DNA of 64,000 nt from Mucilaginibacter phenanthrenivorans (lineage in GTDB: Bacteria; Bacteroidota; Bacteroidia; Sphingobacteriales; Sphingobacteriaceae), in NCBI RefSeq assembly GCF_024721155.1, contig NZ_JAHVAP010000001.1, positions 310,001 to 374,000 of the forward strand, given 5' to 3'. Under the pieces are notes generated by a model, which was not told where the DNA came from, searched no databases, and saw nothing but the letters and a program-made list of their open reading frames with translations. Of this stretch, positions 52,735 to 61,689 are shown piece after piece. Numbering within the stretch: position 1 is the stretch's first letter; each line of letters begins with the position of its first letter. Both the position numbers and the translations under genes were made by a program.

Positions 52735-54780
52735 ATGGATAGTAAACACGTACCCTTAATTAATCGTGAAATAAGCTGGTTATATTTCAATGATCGCGTT
52801 TTGCAGGAGGCTGCCGATCCAACGGTTCCGTTAATTGACAGGATTAAATTTTTAGCCATATTTTCATCCAATCTCGATGAGTTTTACCGTGTAAGAGTAG
52901 CTACACTAAGCCGCCTCGCAAATTTGAATGAAAAGGCTAAGGAAATTTTAGGGTATAATCCAAAGAAGATCTTAAACCAGATAAAAAACATTGTAGTACG
53001 GCAGGAACGAAAGTTTAACAATCTGTACGAAAACATCATTGTAAAGCAGCTTGCTGAAGAAAAGATCTTTATCCTGAATGACAAACAGTTGAATGTAAGC
53101 AGGGGCGAGTTTGTTAAACGATATTTCAGAGAAAGTTTGCTGGCTACACTGGTGCCAATAATGCTGGATGAGGCGTTACCATTGCCCGAACTACGCGACC
53201 GGGCAATTTATTTTTTTGTAAAGCTCACTAAAAATAAAAAATCACGCCTTGCATTGATTGAGTTTCCGGATACGCTATCCCGCTTTATCGTATTGCCCGA
53301 AACTAACAACCTTAAATTTATTATTTTACTGGATGATATCATCAGGTATAGCCTGGAGGATATCTTCTTCATATTTGAACATGACTCCATTGAGGCATAT
53401 TCTATTCAGCTTACCCGTGATGCTGAACTTGATCTTGATAAGGAAGTAAGCGAGAAATTCATCGATTCGCTTTCAAAGAGCCTGCAAAAGCGCAAAAAAG
53501 GCAAGCCAATGCGGTTGCTTTACGATTCGGAAATGCCGTTAGATATGCTTAAGTACCTGGTGAATAAAATGGGGCTGCATGGAGAAAGCCTTATTCCGGG
53601 GAATCGTTACCATAACTTTAAAAATTTCATCTCGTTTCCAAACGTGGGCCGGTCGGAACTGGAATATGAAAAAAGCATTCCATTGCCGGTTGAAGGCTTG
53701 TCGTTTGGCAAAAGCTTGATGGGAATGATTGCAAAGAAAGATTTTATGATCAGTACGCCTTATCAGTCGTACGACTACGTGATTCATTTTTTAAGGGAGG
53801 CGGCTATCGATCCAAAAGTAAAAGAGATCAGTATAGCGGTTTATCGCCTGGCGGAAAATTCCCGGATAATGCATGCCTTAATGAGTGCTGCAAAAAATGG
53901 CAAGAAGGTAACCTGTCTTGTAGAACTCCGCGCAAGGTTCGACGAGCAAAATAACATAGGATGGAGCAGGCGCCTGGAAGAAGAAGGGGTTACCGTACTC
54001 TATGGCATTGAAGGCTACAAGGTACACTCGAAGATTTGCCTTGTAATGCGGACTGAAAAGGAGCGGCCTGCTTATTATGCTTGTTTGTCTACCGGAAATT
54101 TTAATGAAAAAACGGCAAGGATGTATGCCGATCATACCCTGCTTACCGCTGACAAAAGGATAACGGCCGACCTGGTAAATGTTTTCAAAGCCTTGAGCAA
54201 AAATATTTTACCAAAGGGATTAAAGAGTTTGATCGTTTCGCCAATTGATGCACGCCCGGCCATATACAAACTCATTGACAATGAGATAAAAAACGCTAAG
54301 GCCGGAAAGCAGGCGTATATGATATTAAAAATGAACAGCCTCGCTGATGAACAACTGATCAATAAGCTTTACCAGGCTAGTAATGCGGGAGTAAAGATCC
54401 AGATGATTATAAGAGGTATGTGTTGCCTTATTGCAGGGGTAAAAGGGTATAGTGAAAATATTGAGGTGATCAGTATTGTAGATAAATACCTGGAGCACGC
54501 GAGGGTGCATATTTATTGCAACGGCGGCGATGAACTCATCTACCTGACATCTGCCGATTTTATGACCCGTAATATTGATACCCGGGTTGAAGTCGGCTTC
54601 CCGATATACGATGAAGGGCTTAAAAAAGAGATCCGTGACATTATTGATCTTCAACTTGAAGACAACACCAAATCGCGCGAAATTAATATTCACAATACCA
54701 ATAAATACCACAAAACCCGCTCTGAGCTACCGCACCGGGCACAGGTTGATACTTACAACTATTTAAAACATAAAGGATAA
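52735..54780 (+). CDS. ppk1: Polyphosphate kinase 1
   Basis: Makes inorganic polyphosphate from ATP at the membrane. At 681 residues it has the four PPK1 domains: N-terminal helices with NREISWLYFNDRVLQEA and FLAIFSSNLDEFYRVRV, the head domain, and two phospholipase-D-like catalytic domains. The phosphorylated histidine fits H431 in GYKVHSKICLV; the second is H588 in LEHARVHIY. CLSTGNFNEKTARMYADHTL and RNIDTRVEVGFPIYD are further marks. The exopolyphosphatase gene follows after 4 bases, so synthesis and degradation of polyphosphate are on the same transcript. Confidence 0.96.
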   Translation: MDSKHVPLINREISWLYFNDRVLQEAADPTVPLIDRIKFLAIFSSNLDEFYRVRVATLSRLANLNEKAKEILGYNPKKILNQIKNIVVRQERKFNNLYENIIVKQLAEEKIFILNDKQLNVSRGEFVKRYFRESLLATLVPIMLDEALPLPELRDRAIYFFVKLTKNKKSRLALIEFPDTLSRFIVLPETNNLKFIILLDDIIRYSLEDIFFIFEHDSIEAYSIQLTRDAELDLDKEVSEKFIDSLSKSLQKRKKGKPMRLLYDSEMPLDMLKYLVNKMGLHGESLIPGNRYHNFKNFISFPNVGRSELEYEKSIPLPVEGLSFGKSLMGMIAKKDFMISTPYQSYDYVIHFLREAAIDPKVKEISIAVYRLAENSRIMHALMSAAKNGKKVTCLVELRARFDEQNNIGWSRRLEEEGVTVLYGIEGYKVHSKICLVMRTEKERPAYYACLSTGNFNEKTARMYADHTLLTADKRITADLVNVFKALSKNILPKGLKSLIVSPIDARPAIYKLIDNEIKNAKAGKQAYMILKMNSLADEQLINKLYQASNAGVKIQMIIRGMCCLIAGVKGYSENIEVISIVDKYLEHARVHIYCNGGDELIYLTSADFMTRNIDTRVEVGFPIYDEGLKKEIRDIIDLQLEDNTKSREINIHNTNKYHKTRSELPHRAQVDTYNYLKHKG

Positions 54781-54784
54781 TAAA

Positions 54785-55672
54785 TTGAGATACGCCGCTA
54801 TAGATATAGGTTCAAATGCAGTCCGCTTGCTTATCGCTGATATTATTGAAAACAATGGGTCAGTTTCGTTTAAAAAAAACACCTTGATAAGGGTTCCATT
54901 GCGCCTGGGTGATGACGCTTTCCTGGATAAGCAGCTGTCTGATAAAAAAATCGCCGACCTGGTAAAAACGATGCAGGCTTTTGGCAAGCTAATGGAGGTG
55001 TACAAGGTAACCGACTATATGGCGTATGCAACATCAGCCATGCGTGAGGCCAAAAATGGAACCGATATAGTAAAGCAGATTAACGAAGAAGCCGGCGTTG
55101 ATCTTGAAATTATTCATGGACAAAAAGAAGCCGGAATGATCTACGCAAGTCATGCCGAACAAACCATCGATAAAAGCAAAAATTACCTTTATATTGATGT
55201 GGGCGGCGGGAGTACGGAGTTGTCCTTCTTTTCATCCGGAGAAATGTGGGCATCCAAATCGTTTAATATAGGCACCATCAGGATGCTTGATAACCAGGAT
55301 ACTGAAGAAAGCTGGAATGATATGAGGGATTTTATTCGTGAGAACACCAAGCAATTCAAAATTATTTCGGGCATAGGCACAGGTGGTAATATCAATAAAT
55401 TATACAAGCTTTCCGAAGAAAAGGAAAAATCACCATTAAGCTTTGGTAAACTTAAATCTCTTTATGGGTATTTAAATTCATTTTCACTTAAAGACAGGAT
55501 AAATGTACTTGGTCTTAACCAGGATCGTGCCGACGTAATAATTCCCGCCTGTGAGATCTATATTACCGTGATGAAATGGGCCAACATAAAAAATATTTAT
55601 GTGCCTACTGTCGGGCTGGTCGACGGTATAATTCAAACGCTTATAGAAAAAAACTTTCCAAAAGCAGGTTAA
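54785..55672 (+). CDS. ppx: Ppx/GppA family exopolyphosphatase
   Basis: A 295-residue ASKHA-fold phosphatase that removes terminal phosphate from polyphosphate, or pppGpp. It begins RYAAIDIGSNAVRLLI (phosphate loop 1) and includes MAYATSAMREAKNG, IDVGGGSTELSFF (loop 2), SFNIGTIRML, and the catalytic-glutamate region HGQKEAGMIY. It contains only the two N-terminal domains, not the extra C-terminal domains of the E. coli enzyme, which is normal for this phylum. The start is TTG, 4 bases after the ppk1 stop; no ATG precedes the conserved first strand. Confidence 0.92.
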   Translation: MRYAAIDIGSNAVRLLIADIIENNGSVSFKKNTLIRVPLRLGDDAFLDKQLSDKKIADLVKTMQAFGKLMEVYKVTDYMAYATSAMREAKNGTDIVKQINEEAGVDLEIIHGQKEAGMIYASHAEQTIDKSKNYLYIDVGGGSTELSFFSSGEMWASKSFNIGTIRMLDNQDTEESWNDMRDFIRENTKQFKIISGIGTGGNINKLYKLSEEKEKSPLSFGKLKSLYGYLNSFSLKDRINVLGLNQDRADVIIPACEIYITVMKWANIKNIYVPTVGLVDGIIQTLIEKNFPKAG

Positions 55673-55713
55673 ATTTATTTTAAGAAATTATTTAAAAATT
55701 AAAAAACTGTTAG

Positions 55714-55721
55714 TACATTTG
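55714..55721 (+). promoter_or_regulatory. -7 box TACATTTG between ppx and ubiX
   Basis: It fits TAnnTTTG; transcription would start around 55725, right at the first of two hairpins. The -33 region has only TTTAAA. Confidence 0.55.
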
Positions 55722-55724
55722 TAG

Positions 55725-55793
55725 TGCCCTCTCAAAGGGCATGTTTTTCATAGGTAGATGTAGGGTCGAGTATTTATATTCGACCCTTTTTTA
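55725..55793 (+). ncRNA. Candidate short RNA or structured leader before ubiX
   Basis: From the predicted start the transcript would fold into TGCCCT/AGGGCA (loop CTCAA), a linker of about 20 bases, and then a perfect 8-base-pair terminator hairpin, in all about 69 bases. It could be a small RNA with own promoter and terminator, or an attenuated leader for ubiX 33 bases beyond. No sequence family is recognised. Confidence 0.4.
55762..55792 (+). terminator. Rho-independent terminator between ppx and ubiX
   Basis: AGGGTCGA and TCGACCCT form a perfect stem (10-base loop), followed by TTTTTTA. It ends either the ppk1-ppx transcript or the short RNA that starts just upstream. Confidence 0.9.
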
Positions 55794-55826
55794 TGCCTAT
55801 AACTTTTACGAGCCGGATTTGTTTAT

Positions 55827-56396
55827 ATGGAAATGAAGAAAAAGATTGTTGTTGCGATAACCGGTGCCAGCGGTTCGATATACGCCAAATTACTACTGAA
55901 AAAACTTCAGGAACTGGGTGAGCAAATTACCGAGGTTGCCGTCGTGATGTCGGATAACGCAAAGGACGTATGGAAATTTGAGCTGGATGACGATGACTAT
56001 AAGTCGATTCCTTATAAAGTTTACCCTAAAACTGACTTCATGGCGCCTTTCGCATCGGGTTCGGCAAAGTTCGATACCATGGTTGTTGTTCCATGTTCCA
56101 TGGGCACGCTTGGTCGGATAGCGTCAGGCGTTTCCGACGATTTGATCAGCCGGGCAGCCGATGTTATTTTAAAGGAACGGCGCAAGCTTATCCTGGTTGC
56201 GCGCGATACACCATTCAACCTGATCCATATCCGTAATATGCAAACGGTTACCGAGGCGGGCGGGATCATCTGCCCGGCGATTCCATCATATTACAGCAAG
56301 CCGCAAACCATTGAAGAGCTGGCCATGACGGTAGTTAATCGTATCGTCGACCTGATTGGCCTGGATAATGACAGCTATCGGTGGGGGACTGAATAG
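55827..56396 (+). CDS. ubiX: Flavin prenyltransferase UbiX
   Basis: Joins dimethylallyl phosphate to FMN to make the prenylated flavin used by UbiD-type decarboxylases. The 189 residues contain VVAITGASGSIYAKLLL (FMN loop), DFMAPFASGSAKFDTMVVVPCSMGTLGRIASG with the serine/cysteine region, RAADVILKERRKLILVARDTPFN (key basic residues), and EAGGIICPAIPSYYSKPQTIEEL. It starts at ATG 55827; a second ATG two codons later is also possible. No ubiD gene is in the window. Confidence 0.94.
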   Translation: MEMKKKIVVAITGASGSIYAKLLLKKLQELGEQITEVAVVMSDNAKDVWKFELDDDDYKSIPYKVYPKTDFMAPFASGSAKFDTMVVVPCSMGTLGRIASGVSDDLISRAADVILKERRKLILVARDTPFNLIHIRNMQTVTEAGGIICPAIPSYYSKPQTIEELAMTVVNRIVDLIGLDNDSYRWGTE

Positions 56397-56469
56397 GGTA
56401 AGTTCCGCAGATTTTTAGCTTCGCAGGTACCCCGGGAAATTTGGCTGGCGATTTTATTTACAAAATGAG

Positions 56470-56477
56470 TATCTTTG
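56470..56477 (+). promoter_or_regulatory. -7 box before mtaB
   Basis: TATCTTTG fits TAnnTTTG and ends 12 bases before the mtaB ATG, leaving a leader of only about 8-9 bases. The nearest TTTG is 26 bases upstream, too far for a consensus -33 box. Confidence 0.5.
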
Positions 56478-56489
56478 CAACCTTTAAAA

Positions 56490-57809
56490 ATGAACAAAAA
56501 GGTAGCATTTTATACGTTAGGCTGTAAGCTGAATTATTCAGAAACCTCTTCCATTGGGCGCCAGTTTAATAACGCTGGTTTTCAAACGGTTGAGTTTACC
56601 GATACCCCTGATGTATATGTTATTAATACCTGCTCGGTTACTGATCATGCAGATAAAAAATGCAGAAAGGTAGTTAAAGAAGCGCTAAAGATCTCGCCTA
56701 ACGCATTTGTTACCATAGTTGGGTGTTACGCCCAGTTAAAACCTAAGGAAATAGCAGAGATCCCTGGCGTTGATATGGTTTTGGGCGCTGCAGAGAAATT
56801 CCAGATAGTTGATTACATCACCGATCTTACAAAAACAAATAAGACAATGGTTTATAATCAGCCGGTATCGGAAGCTAAGGATTTTGTTCCCGGTTTCTCT
56901 TTTGGCGACCGTACCCGTACCTTTTTAAAGGTTCAGGATGGTTGTGATTATTCCTGTACATTTTGCACCATTCCGCTGGCCCGGGGCAGCAGCCGCAGCG
57001 ATACCATTGAAAATGTAGTTGCGCAGGCTAAGGAAGTTGCTATCTCCGGTGTAAAAGAGATAGTTTTAACAGGTGTAAATCTCGGCGACTTTGGTATAAG
57101 AAATGGTAAGCGCGAGGACAAGTTCCTTGATTTGGTTAAGGCTTTAGACGATATAGACGGGATCAACAGGATCCGGATCTCTTCTATAGAGCCGAATCTG
57201 TTAAGTGACGAGATCATTGAGTTTGTTGATCAATCAAAGCGGTTTGTACCACACTTTCATATTCCCCTGCAATCAGGTTCTGATAAGATCTTAGGGCTAA
57301 TGCGCCGCCGGTATAAACGTGACCTTTATGTAAGCAGGGTTGCCAAAATAAAGGAAGTAATGCCTGATTGTTGTATTGGTGTAGATGTTATAGTTGGCTT
57401 TCCTGGCGAGACAAGAGAAGATTTTATTGATACCTACAATTTTTTAAATGAGCTTGACGTTTCATACCTGCATGTGTTCACCTATTCTGAAAGGGAGAAT
57501 ACGCTGGCCAATGAAATGAGTGGCGTGGTACCGGGATCAACACGTGCTGAACGGAATAAGATGCTCCACATCTTGTCTGACAAGAAACGCCGGGCATTTT
57601 ATGAAGGTCAACTTAATAAAGTAGAGGAAGTGTTGTTTGAAAGGGAAACTAAGGATGGCCTTATGCATGGCTTTACACGCAATTACGTAAAGGTGAAAAC
57701 GGAATATGATCCATTGCTTGTAAACGAATTAAAAACGGTGCACTTAACAAAAATATCACCTGACGGTGATGTTGAAATAACTGAAAGCGAAGAAATATTA
57801 GCTCATTAA
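56490..57809 (+). CDS. mtaB: tRNA t6A37 methylthiotransferase MtaB
   Basis: A radical-SAM enzyme that adds a methylthio group to t6A at tRNA position 37. I use the ATG at 56490 because the five residues before it from a TTG would overlap the promoter. The N-terminal cluster cysteines are C12 (TLGCKLN), C48 (NTCSV) and C79 (VGCYAQ); the radical-SAM cluster is C152, C156, C159 (GCDYSCTFCTIP). Then come the SGVKEIVLTGVNLGDFG and HFHIPLQSGSDKIL motifs and a C-terminal TRAM-like region. The 440 residues are normal for MtaB rather than MiaB. Lgt follows 27 bases downstream and may be co-transcribed. Confidence 0.94.
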   Translation: MNKKVAFYTLGCKLNYSETSSIGRQFNNAGFQTVEFTDTPDVYVINTCSVTDHADKKCRKVVKEALKISPNAFVTIVGCYAQLKPKEIAEIPGVDMVLGAAEKFQIVDYITDLTKTNKTMVYNQPVSEAKDFVPGFSFGDRTRTFLKVQDGCDYSCTFCTIPLARGSSRSDTIENVVAQAKEVAISGVKEIVLTGVNLGDFGIRNGKREDKFLDLVKALDDIDGINRIRISSIEPNLLSDEIIEFVDQSKRFVPHFHIPLQSGSDKILGLMRRRYKRDLYVSRVAKIKEVMPDCCIGVDVIVGFPGETREDFIDTYNFLNELDVSYLHVFTYSERENTLANEMSGVVPGSTRAERNKMLHILSDKKRRAFYEGQLNKVEEVLFERETKDGLMHGFTRNYVKVKTEYDPLLVNELKTVHLTKISPDGDVEITESEEILAH

Positions 57810-57836
57810 CCCTATCTTGGTGCCAAATTACAAACG

Positions 57837-59006
57837 ATGTTTCCAAATCTATACTACCTAATTCAATACCTTACCGGCCTCGAACTTCCGTTTTTGCAAA
57901 TTGTCCAAACATTCGGTTTTTTTGTTGCCATTGCCTTCATGGGTGCCTATTGGGCATTTATACAGGAGTTTAAACGGAAGGAAAAACTAGGTTATGTTCA
58001 TTCGTTCGAAAAAACGGTAACAATTGGTAAGCCGGCTTCAGTTGGTGAGTTGGTTGGAAATGGACTTTTTGGATTTGTTTTAGGATATAAGTTAGTTGAC
58101 ATGGCACTTAATTTCAGCAAGGTGCTTGCTGATACACAAGGTTTTATTCTTTCATTGCGGGGTAATTGGATCGGCGGGATCATTGGGGCGGCCATTTTTG
58201 CGTACTGGGCTTACTATGAAGCAAAAAAGCAGGAGTTACCTGAGCCTAAAACACAAAAGGTTACCGTACATCCAAGTGATTTGATGGGCAGTATTTTGCT
58301 TTGGTCGGCGGTGTTCGGTTTTGCCGGGGCGAAATTATTTAACGCACTGGAGAACTGGAACGAGTTTATGCGCGACCCGGTTGGGATGCTGATAGGATTT
58401 GCCGGCCTTACGTTTTATGGCGGCTTAATTTGCGGTGGCGCAGCAGTTTTATATGTAGCTAAGAAAAACGGTATTAAGCCGCTTGATATGCTGGATATTG
58501 GTGGCCCGGGCATGATGTTGGCTTACGGTATCGGTCGTATAGGCTGCCAGATGTCAGGCGATGGTGATTGGGGGAAAAATAACCTGGCTCCCAAACCGCA
58601 TTGGCTAAGCTGGGCACCCGATTGGACCTGGAGCTTTAAATTTCCGCATAATGTTAATAACGAGGGAATACCTATTCCTGGTTTTGTTGGAAAATTTAAC
58701 CATGAACTGCCGGCGCCGGTATTTCCTACATCATTTTATGAGTGTATTGTTTGTATCCTGCTGTTCCTGTTTTTATGGAGCATTCGCGACAGGATAAAAA
58801 TTCCGGGTATGATGTTCGGGATCTATATGATATTAGCCGGCGTTGAACGGTTTTTAATTGAGTTAATAAGGGTAAATACATTATACCATGTTGCGGGAAT
58901 AAGCTTCACACAGGCTGAAATGATCTCGCTTTTTATGGTAACAGGAGGCGCTGTTTTAATTATTACCGGATTGCGAAGAAAACAGACCCTCCCGAAACAT
59001 GGCTGA
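57837..59006 (+). CDS. lgt: Prolipoprotein diacylglyceryl transferase
   Basis: Moves diacylglycerol to the lipobox cysteine of prolipoproteins, the first step of lipoprotein maturation; the many lipoproteins in this window depend on it. It has about seven to eight membrane helices, the signature region [17 protein letters not shown], the [18 protein letters not shown] helix, [14 protein letters not shown] and the last motif [10 protein letters not shown]. At 389 residues it is about 100 longer than the E. coli protein, with an extra helix region and a long periplasmic loop ([18 protein letters not shown]), a form common in Bacteroidetes. It overlaps the GtrA gene by 8 bases. Confidence 0.94.
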   Translation: MFPNLYYLIQYLTGLELPFLQIVQTFGFFVAIAFMGAYWAFIQEFKRKEKLGYVHSFEKTVTIGKPASVGELVGNGLFGFVLGYKLVDMALNFSKVLADTQGFILSLRGNWIGGIIGAAIFAYWAYYEAKKQELPEPKTQKVTVHPSDLMGSILLWSAVFGFAGAKLFNALENWNEFMRDPVGMLIGFAGLTFYGGLICGGAAVLYVAKKNGIKPLDMLDIGGPGMMLAYGIGRIGCQMSGDGDWGKNNLAPKPHWLSWAPDWTWSFKFPHNVNNEGIPIPGFVGKFNHELPAPVFPTSFYECIVCILLFLFLWSIRDRIKIPGMMFGIYMILAGVERFLIELIRVNTLYHVAGISFTQAEMISLFMVTGGAVLIITGLRRKQTLPKHG

Positions 59007-59466
59007 GATAAACCTGGGTAATAAGCTGCTTAATAACCATATTATAAGGTTCATATTTTCTGCGGGATTAGGATTCCTGGTTGATATTTCTGCATTCTAT
59101 TTGTTTTATCACAATTTTCTCGTTCAAAAAACTTACTATATATTTTCTTTTACAGTTCGCAATTCTACGCTTTCGCTGGCTATATCGTTTTTTATGGGAG
59201 TGGTTGTTAACTTTATCATAACCAAGTACTTTGTATTTTCTGAGTCAAAATTGCCGCCTTACAAACAATTTTTCAGGTTTGTATCCGTCGCTGTAATCGG
59301 CTTTTTTGCCAACCTGGCTATATTGAAAATTTTTATCCAATGGCTGAGTATGTACCCACCGGTTGCTCGTCCATTAGCTGCATTGAGCCTGTTTTTCGCA
59401 AGCTATTTTATCCACCGGGTGTTTTCATTTAGTTTATCGCTAAGGCATCAGGATACGGGCGAATAA
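58999..59466 (+). CDS. GtrA-like four-helix membrane protein
   Basis: A 155-residue protein with four transmembrane helices (about 14-34, 57-80, 93-115, 122-142) and the GtrA segments [40 protein letters not shown] and the C-terminal [13 protein letters not shown]. Family members assist transfer of lipid-linked sugars to surface polysaccharides or act as small flippases. Its start lies within the last 8 bases of lgt, so the two are coupled. No glycosyltransferase is nearby. Confidence 0.88.
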   Translation: MAEINLGNKLLNNHIIRFIFSAGLGFLVDISAFYLFYHNFLVQKTYYIFSFTVRNSTLSLAISFFMGVVVNFIITKYFVFSESKLPPYKQFFRFVSVAVIGFFANLAILKIFIQWLSMYPPVARPLAALSLFFASYFIHRVFSFSLSLRHQDTGE

Positions 59467-59507
59467 TTCCTGATTTTTAACTTAACCCGGTAAAATCATT
59501 TTCTTGG

Positions 59508-59553
59508 TTCGTGTAATTCGATATAATTCATGACATTCGTGTCCATTTAATTC
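59508..59553 (+). repeat. AATTCGTG-type word repeat
   Basis: Direct short words TTCGTGTAATTC, GATATAATTCATGAC, ATTCGTGTCC and AATTCAT follow one another between gtrA and the inositol monophosphatase gene. It is similar in style to the other low-complexity spacers but has no clear palindrome. Confidence 0.45.
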
Positions 59554-59559
59554 ATACTT

Positions 59560-60348
59560 ATGTTTGATCAGTTAACAGATAAAGTAATTGAAATTGCTAA
59601 GGAAGCCGGTAGTTTTATCAGGGAGCAGCGGAAAACGTTTAGCGTTGATAAGATCGAGATAAAAGGCTTGAACGACCTTGTATCATATGTAGATAAAACC
59701 GCGGAAGAGATGATCGTAATTGGTCTGCAAAACATCTTGCCCGAGGCTGGTTTTATCACCGAAGAAAAAACAATCAACAAAACCGGCGAACGTTACAACT
59801 GGATAATTGATCCGCTTGATGGCACCACTAATTTTATCCACGGCTTGCCTGTTTATTCTGTCAGTATCGCTTTGCAGGAATATGATGAACTGGTTATTGG
59901 GGTTGTGTACGAGGTAAACCAGGACGAATGCTTTTATGCCTGGCAGGGATCGGCCGCTTATTTAAACGGAAACGTAATTAATACAAGCGATAGCCCGGAT
60001 ATAGGCAAAAGCCTATTGGCAACTGGCTTTCCGTATTATGATTTTTCGAAACAGGCAGCTTATATAAATCTTTTTACCGAGCTGATGAAAAGCTGTCATG
60101 GCTTAAGGCGTTTGGGTTCTGCAGCTGTGGATCTTGCCTATACAGCCTGTGGAAGGTTCGATGCGTTTTATGAATACAACTTAAATCCATGGGATATAGC
60201 CGCAGGTGTTTTAATTGTAAGACAGGCCGGGGGAGACGTAGTGAACTTTAAAGGCGGAGAAGAAGTTTTGCAAACCCGTGAACTATTGGCTACAAACGGA
60301 AAAATAACAGGAGAGTTATTAACGGCAATTGATAAACATTTCAAATAG
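59560..60348 (+). CDS. Inositol monophosphatase family phosphatase
   Basis: A 262-residue metal-dependent sugar-phosphate phosphatase. It has metal-site E in FITEEKT, the core motif WIIDPLDGTTNFIHGLP, and the C-terminal LNPWDIAAGVLIVRQAGG, with RRLGSAAVDLAYTACGRFDAF before it. Substrate could be inositol-1-phosphate, a nucleotide such as PAP, or fructose-1,6-bisphosphate; the SuhB/IMPase branch fits best. Single gene; its end is 25 bases from the end of the converging efflux operon. Confidence 0.9.
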   Translation: MFDQLTDKVIEIAKEAGSFIREQRKTFSVDKIEIKGLNDLVSYVDKTAEEMIVIGLQNILPEAGFITEEKTINKTGERYNWIIDPLDGTTNFIHGLPVYSVSIALQEYDELVIGVVYEVNQDECFYAWQGSAAYLNGNVINTSDSPDIGKSLLATGFPYYDFSKQAAYINLFTELMKSCHGLRRLGSAAVDLAYTACGRFDAFYEYNLNPWDIAAGVLIVRQAGGDVVNFKGGEEVLQTRELLATNGKITGELLTAIDKHFK

Positions 60349-60373
60349 AACTAATTTCTTTGCGACTGCCGGC

Positions 60374-61594
60374 TTACTCGTACCGCAATGCCTCAATCGG
60401 GTCAAGTCTTGAAGCTTTTTGAGCAGGGTAGTAGCCGAAGAAAATTCCCGTAACAGCACATACCACAAAGGAAAGTACTACAGACGATTCTGAAACAATA
60501 GTAGGCCAGCCAAGCGTAAGCGTAACTATTTGGGTGGATACAAAACCAAGCAGCACACCGATAACGCCGCCGGTAATACTGATGAGCACGGCCTCCATCA
60601 AAAATTGCATCAAAATATCCTTGCCTCGCGCGCCTATCGACATACGCAGACCAATCTCCTTTGTACGTTCAGTTACGGATACATACATGATGTTCATAAT
60701 ACCTATGCCGCCGATTACTAATGAAATACCTGCAACTACAGTAAGCAGCACAGTGAGCAGGCCGCTGGTTGAACTTAGGGTAGCTATCAGTTCCTGTTGG
60801 GTGCGCACAGTAAAATCATTGTCCTCAAATGAACGCAGGCGGTGAGAGTCGCGAAGTGTTTGAGTCATTTCTGCTACGGCTGCATCGGTTGATTGCTCAT
60901 CTATGGCTGATGCATAGATGTTAGAATAGTAAATAGAAGCCAAAATCCGCTTTTGTACCGTAGTATAAGGTGCAATCAAGATGTCATCCTGGTCCTGCCC
61001 AAATGCATTAAATCCTTTGGGTGCCAGTACGCCGATTATCTGAAAGGGAATGTGCCCAAAACGGATGATCTTACCGATGGGATTTTCACCGCCGGGAAAT
61101 AGATTATCAATTACAGTTTGGCCGATAAGGCACACTTTGGCAGAAGTCCTGACGTCATTTTCAGTAAACGCAATTCCATCCCTTAAACTCAATTTGCGGA
61201 TATCGAGGTATTCCGGGCTTACACCCGACATTGTGGTGGGCCAGTTTAAAGCGCCGTTTATGGCCTGTCCTTTTGAACTAACCGAGGGCGATAGTTCAGA
61301 TATGTTTTTTACGGTCGCTTTTAAAGCGGTAATGTCTTTAGCGGTAAGGGTTTGAAAACTAGCACCGGCGATCCGTACGCCACCATTAAGATTACTAGCA
61401 GGCTGCACCGTGATCATATTGGTACCCATATTGCTTAACTGGTCGTGGATGCTTTGTTTTGATCCCTGGCCAATGGCCACCATGGCAATAACAGAGCCCA
61501 CACCGATGATAATCCCGAGCATAGTTAAAAATGCCCGCAGTTTATTGCGTTGCAATGCCTTAAGCGCTATCCGTATCAGGTTTACGAAACTCAT
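60374..61594 (-). CDS. MacB-like ABC transporter permease
   Basis: A 406-residue permease of the MacB type, with the first helix at about 20-42 (RNKLRAFLTMLGIIIGVGSVIAM), a large periplasmic MacB-core domain (about 45-275), and three further helices at the C-terminus (LLTVLLTVVAGISLVIGGIGIMN, FLMEAVLISITGGVIGVLLGF, VLSFVVCAVTGIFFGYYPA) ending in ASRLDPIEALRYE. The ATPase part of E. coli MacB is a separate gene here, just upstream. It works with the adaptor and outer-membrane protein of the same operon to pass molecules across the envelope without crossing the inner membrane itself. Confidence 0.94.
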   Translation of the reverse strand: MSFVNLIRIALKALQRNKLRAFLTMLGIIIGVGSVIAMVAIGQGSKQSIHDQLSNMGTNMITVQPASNLNGGVRIAGASFQTLTAKDITALKATVKNISELSPSVSSKGQAINGALNWPTTMSGVSPEYLDIRKLSLRDGIAFTENDVRTSAKVCLIGQTVIDNLFPGGENPIGKIIRFGHIPFQIIGVLAPKGFNAFGQDQDDILIAPYTTVQKRILASIYYSNIYASAIDEQSTDAAVAEMTQTLRDSHRLRSFEDNDFTVRTQQELIATLSSTSGLLTVLLTVVAGISLVIGGIGIMNIMYVSVTERTKEIGLRMSIGARGKDILMQFLMEAVLISITGGVIGVLLGFVSTQIVTLTLGWPTIVSESSVVLSFVVCAVTGIFFGYYPAQKASRLDPIEALRYE

Positions 61595-61657
61595 TTTATT
61601 TTGGTCATTGGGCAGTGGTCATTACTCATTTGTCTTGTGCTATTGGTCTTTTTTAAA

Positions 61658-61689
61658 TCACTAATTCACTAACTCAGTAATTCACTAAT
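61658..61689. repeat. Four tandem octamers TCACTAAT
   Basis: TCACTAAT, TCACTAAC, TCAGTAAT and TCACTAAT stand head to tail, ending at the stop codon of the ABC ATPase gene, in the gap inside the efflux operon. A weaker version of the same word run is seen at about 49911-49940. Confidence 0.7.

Noticed and set aside
54781..54790. ppx and mgtC as broken genes because no ATG is present
   Set aside because: Both have TTG in the right place with the conserved first residues following at once; TTG is a legal start.
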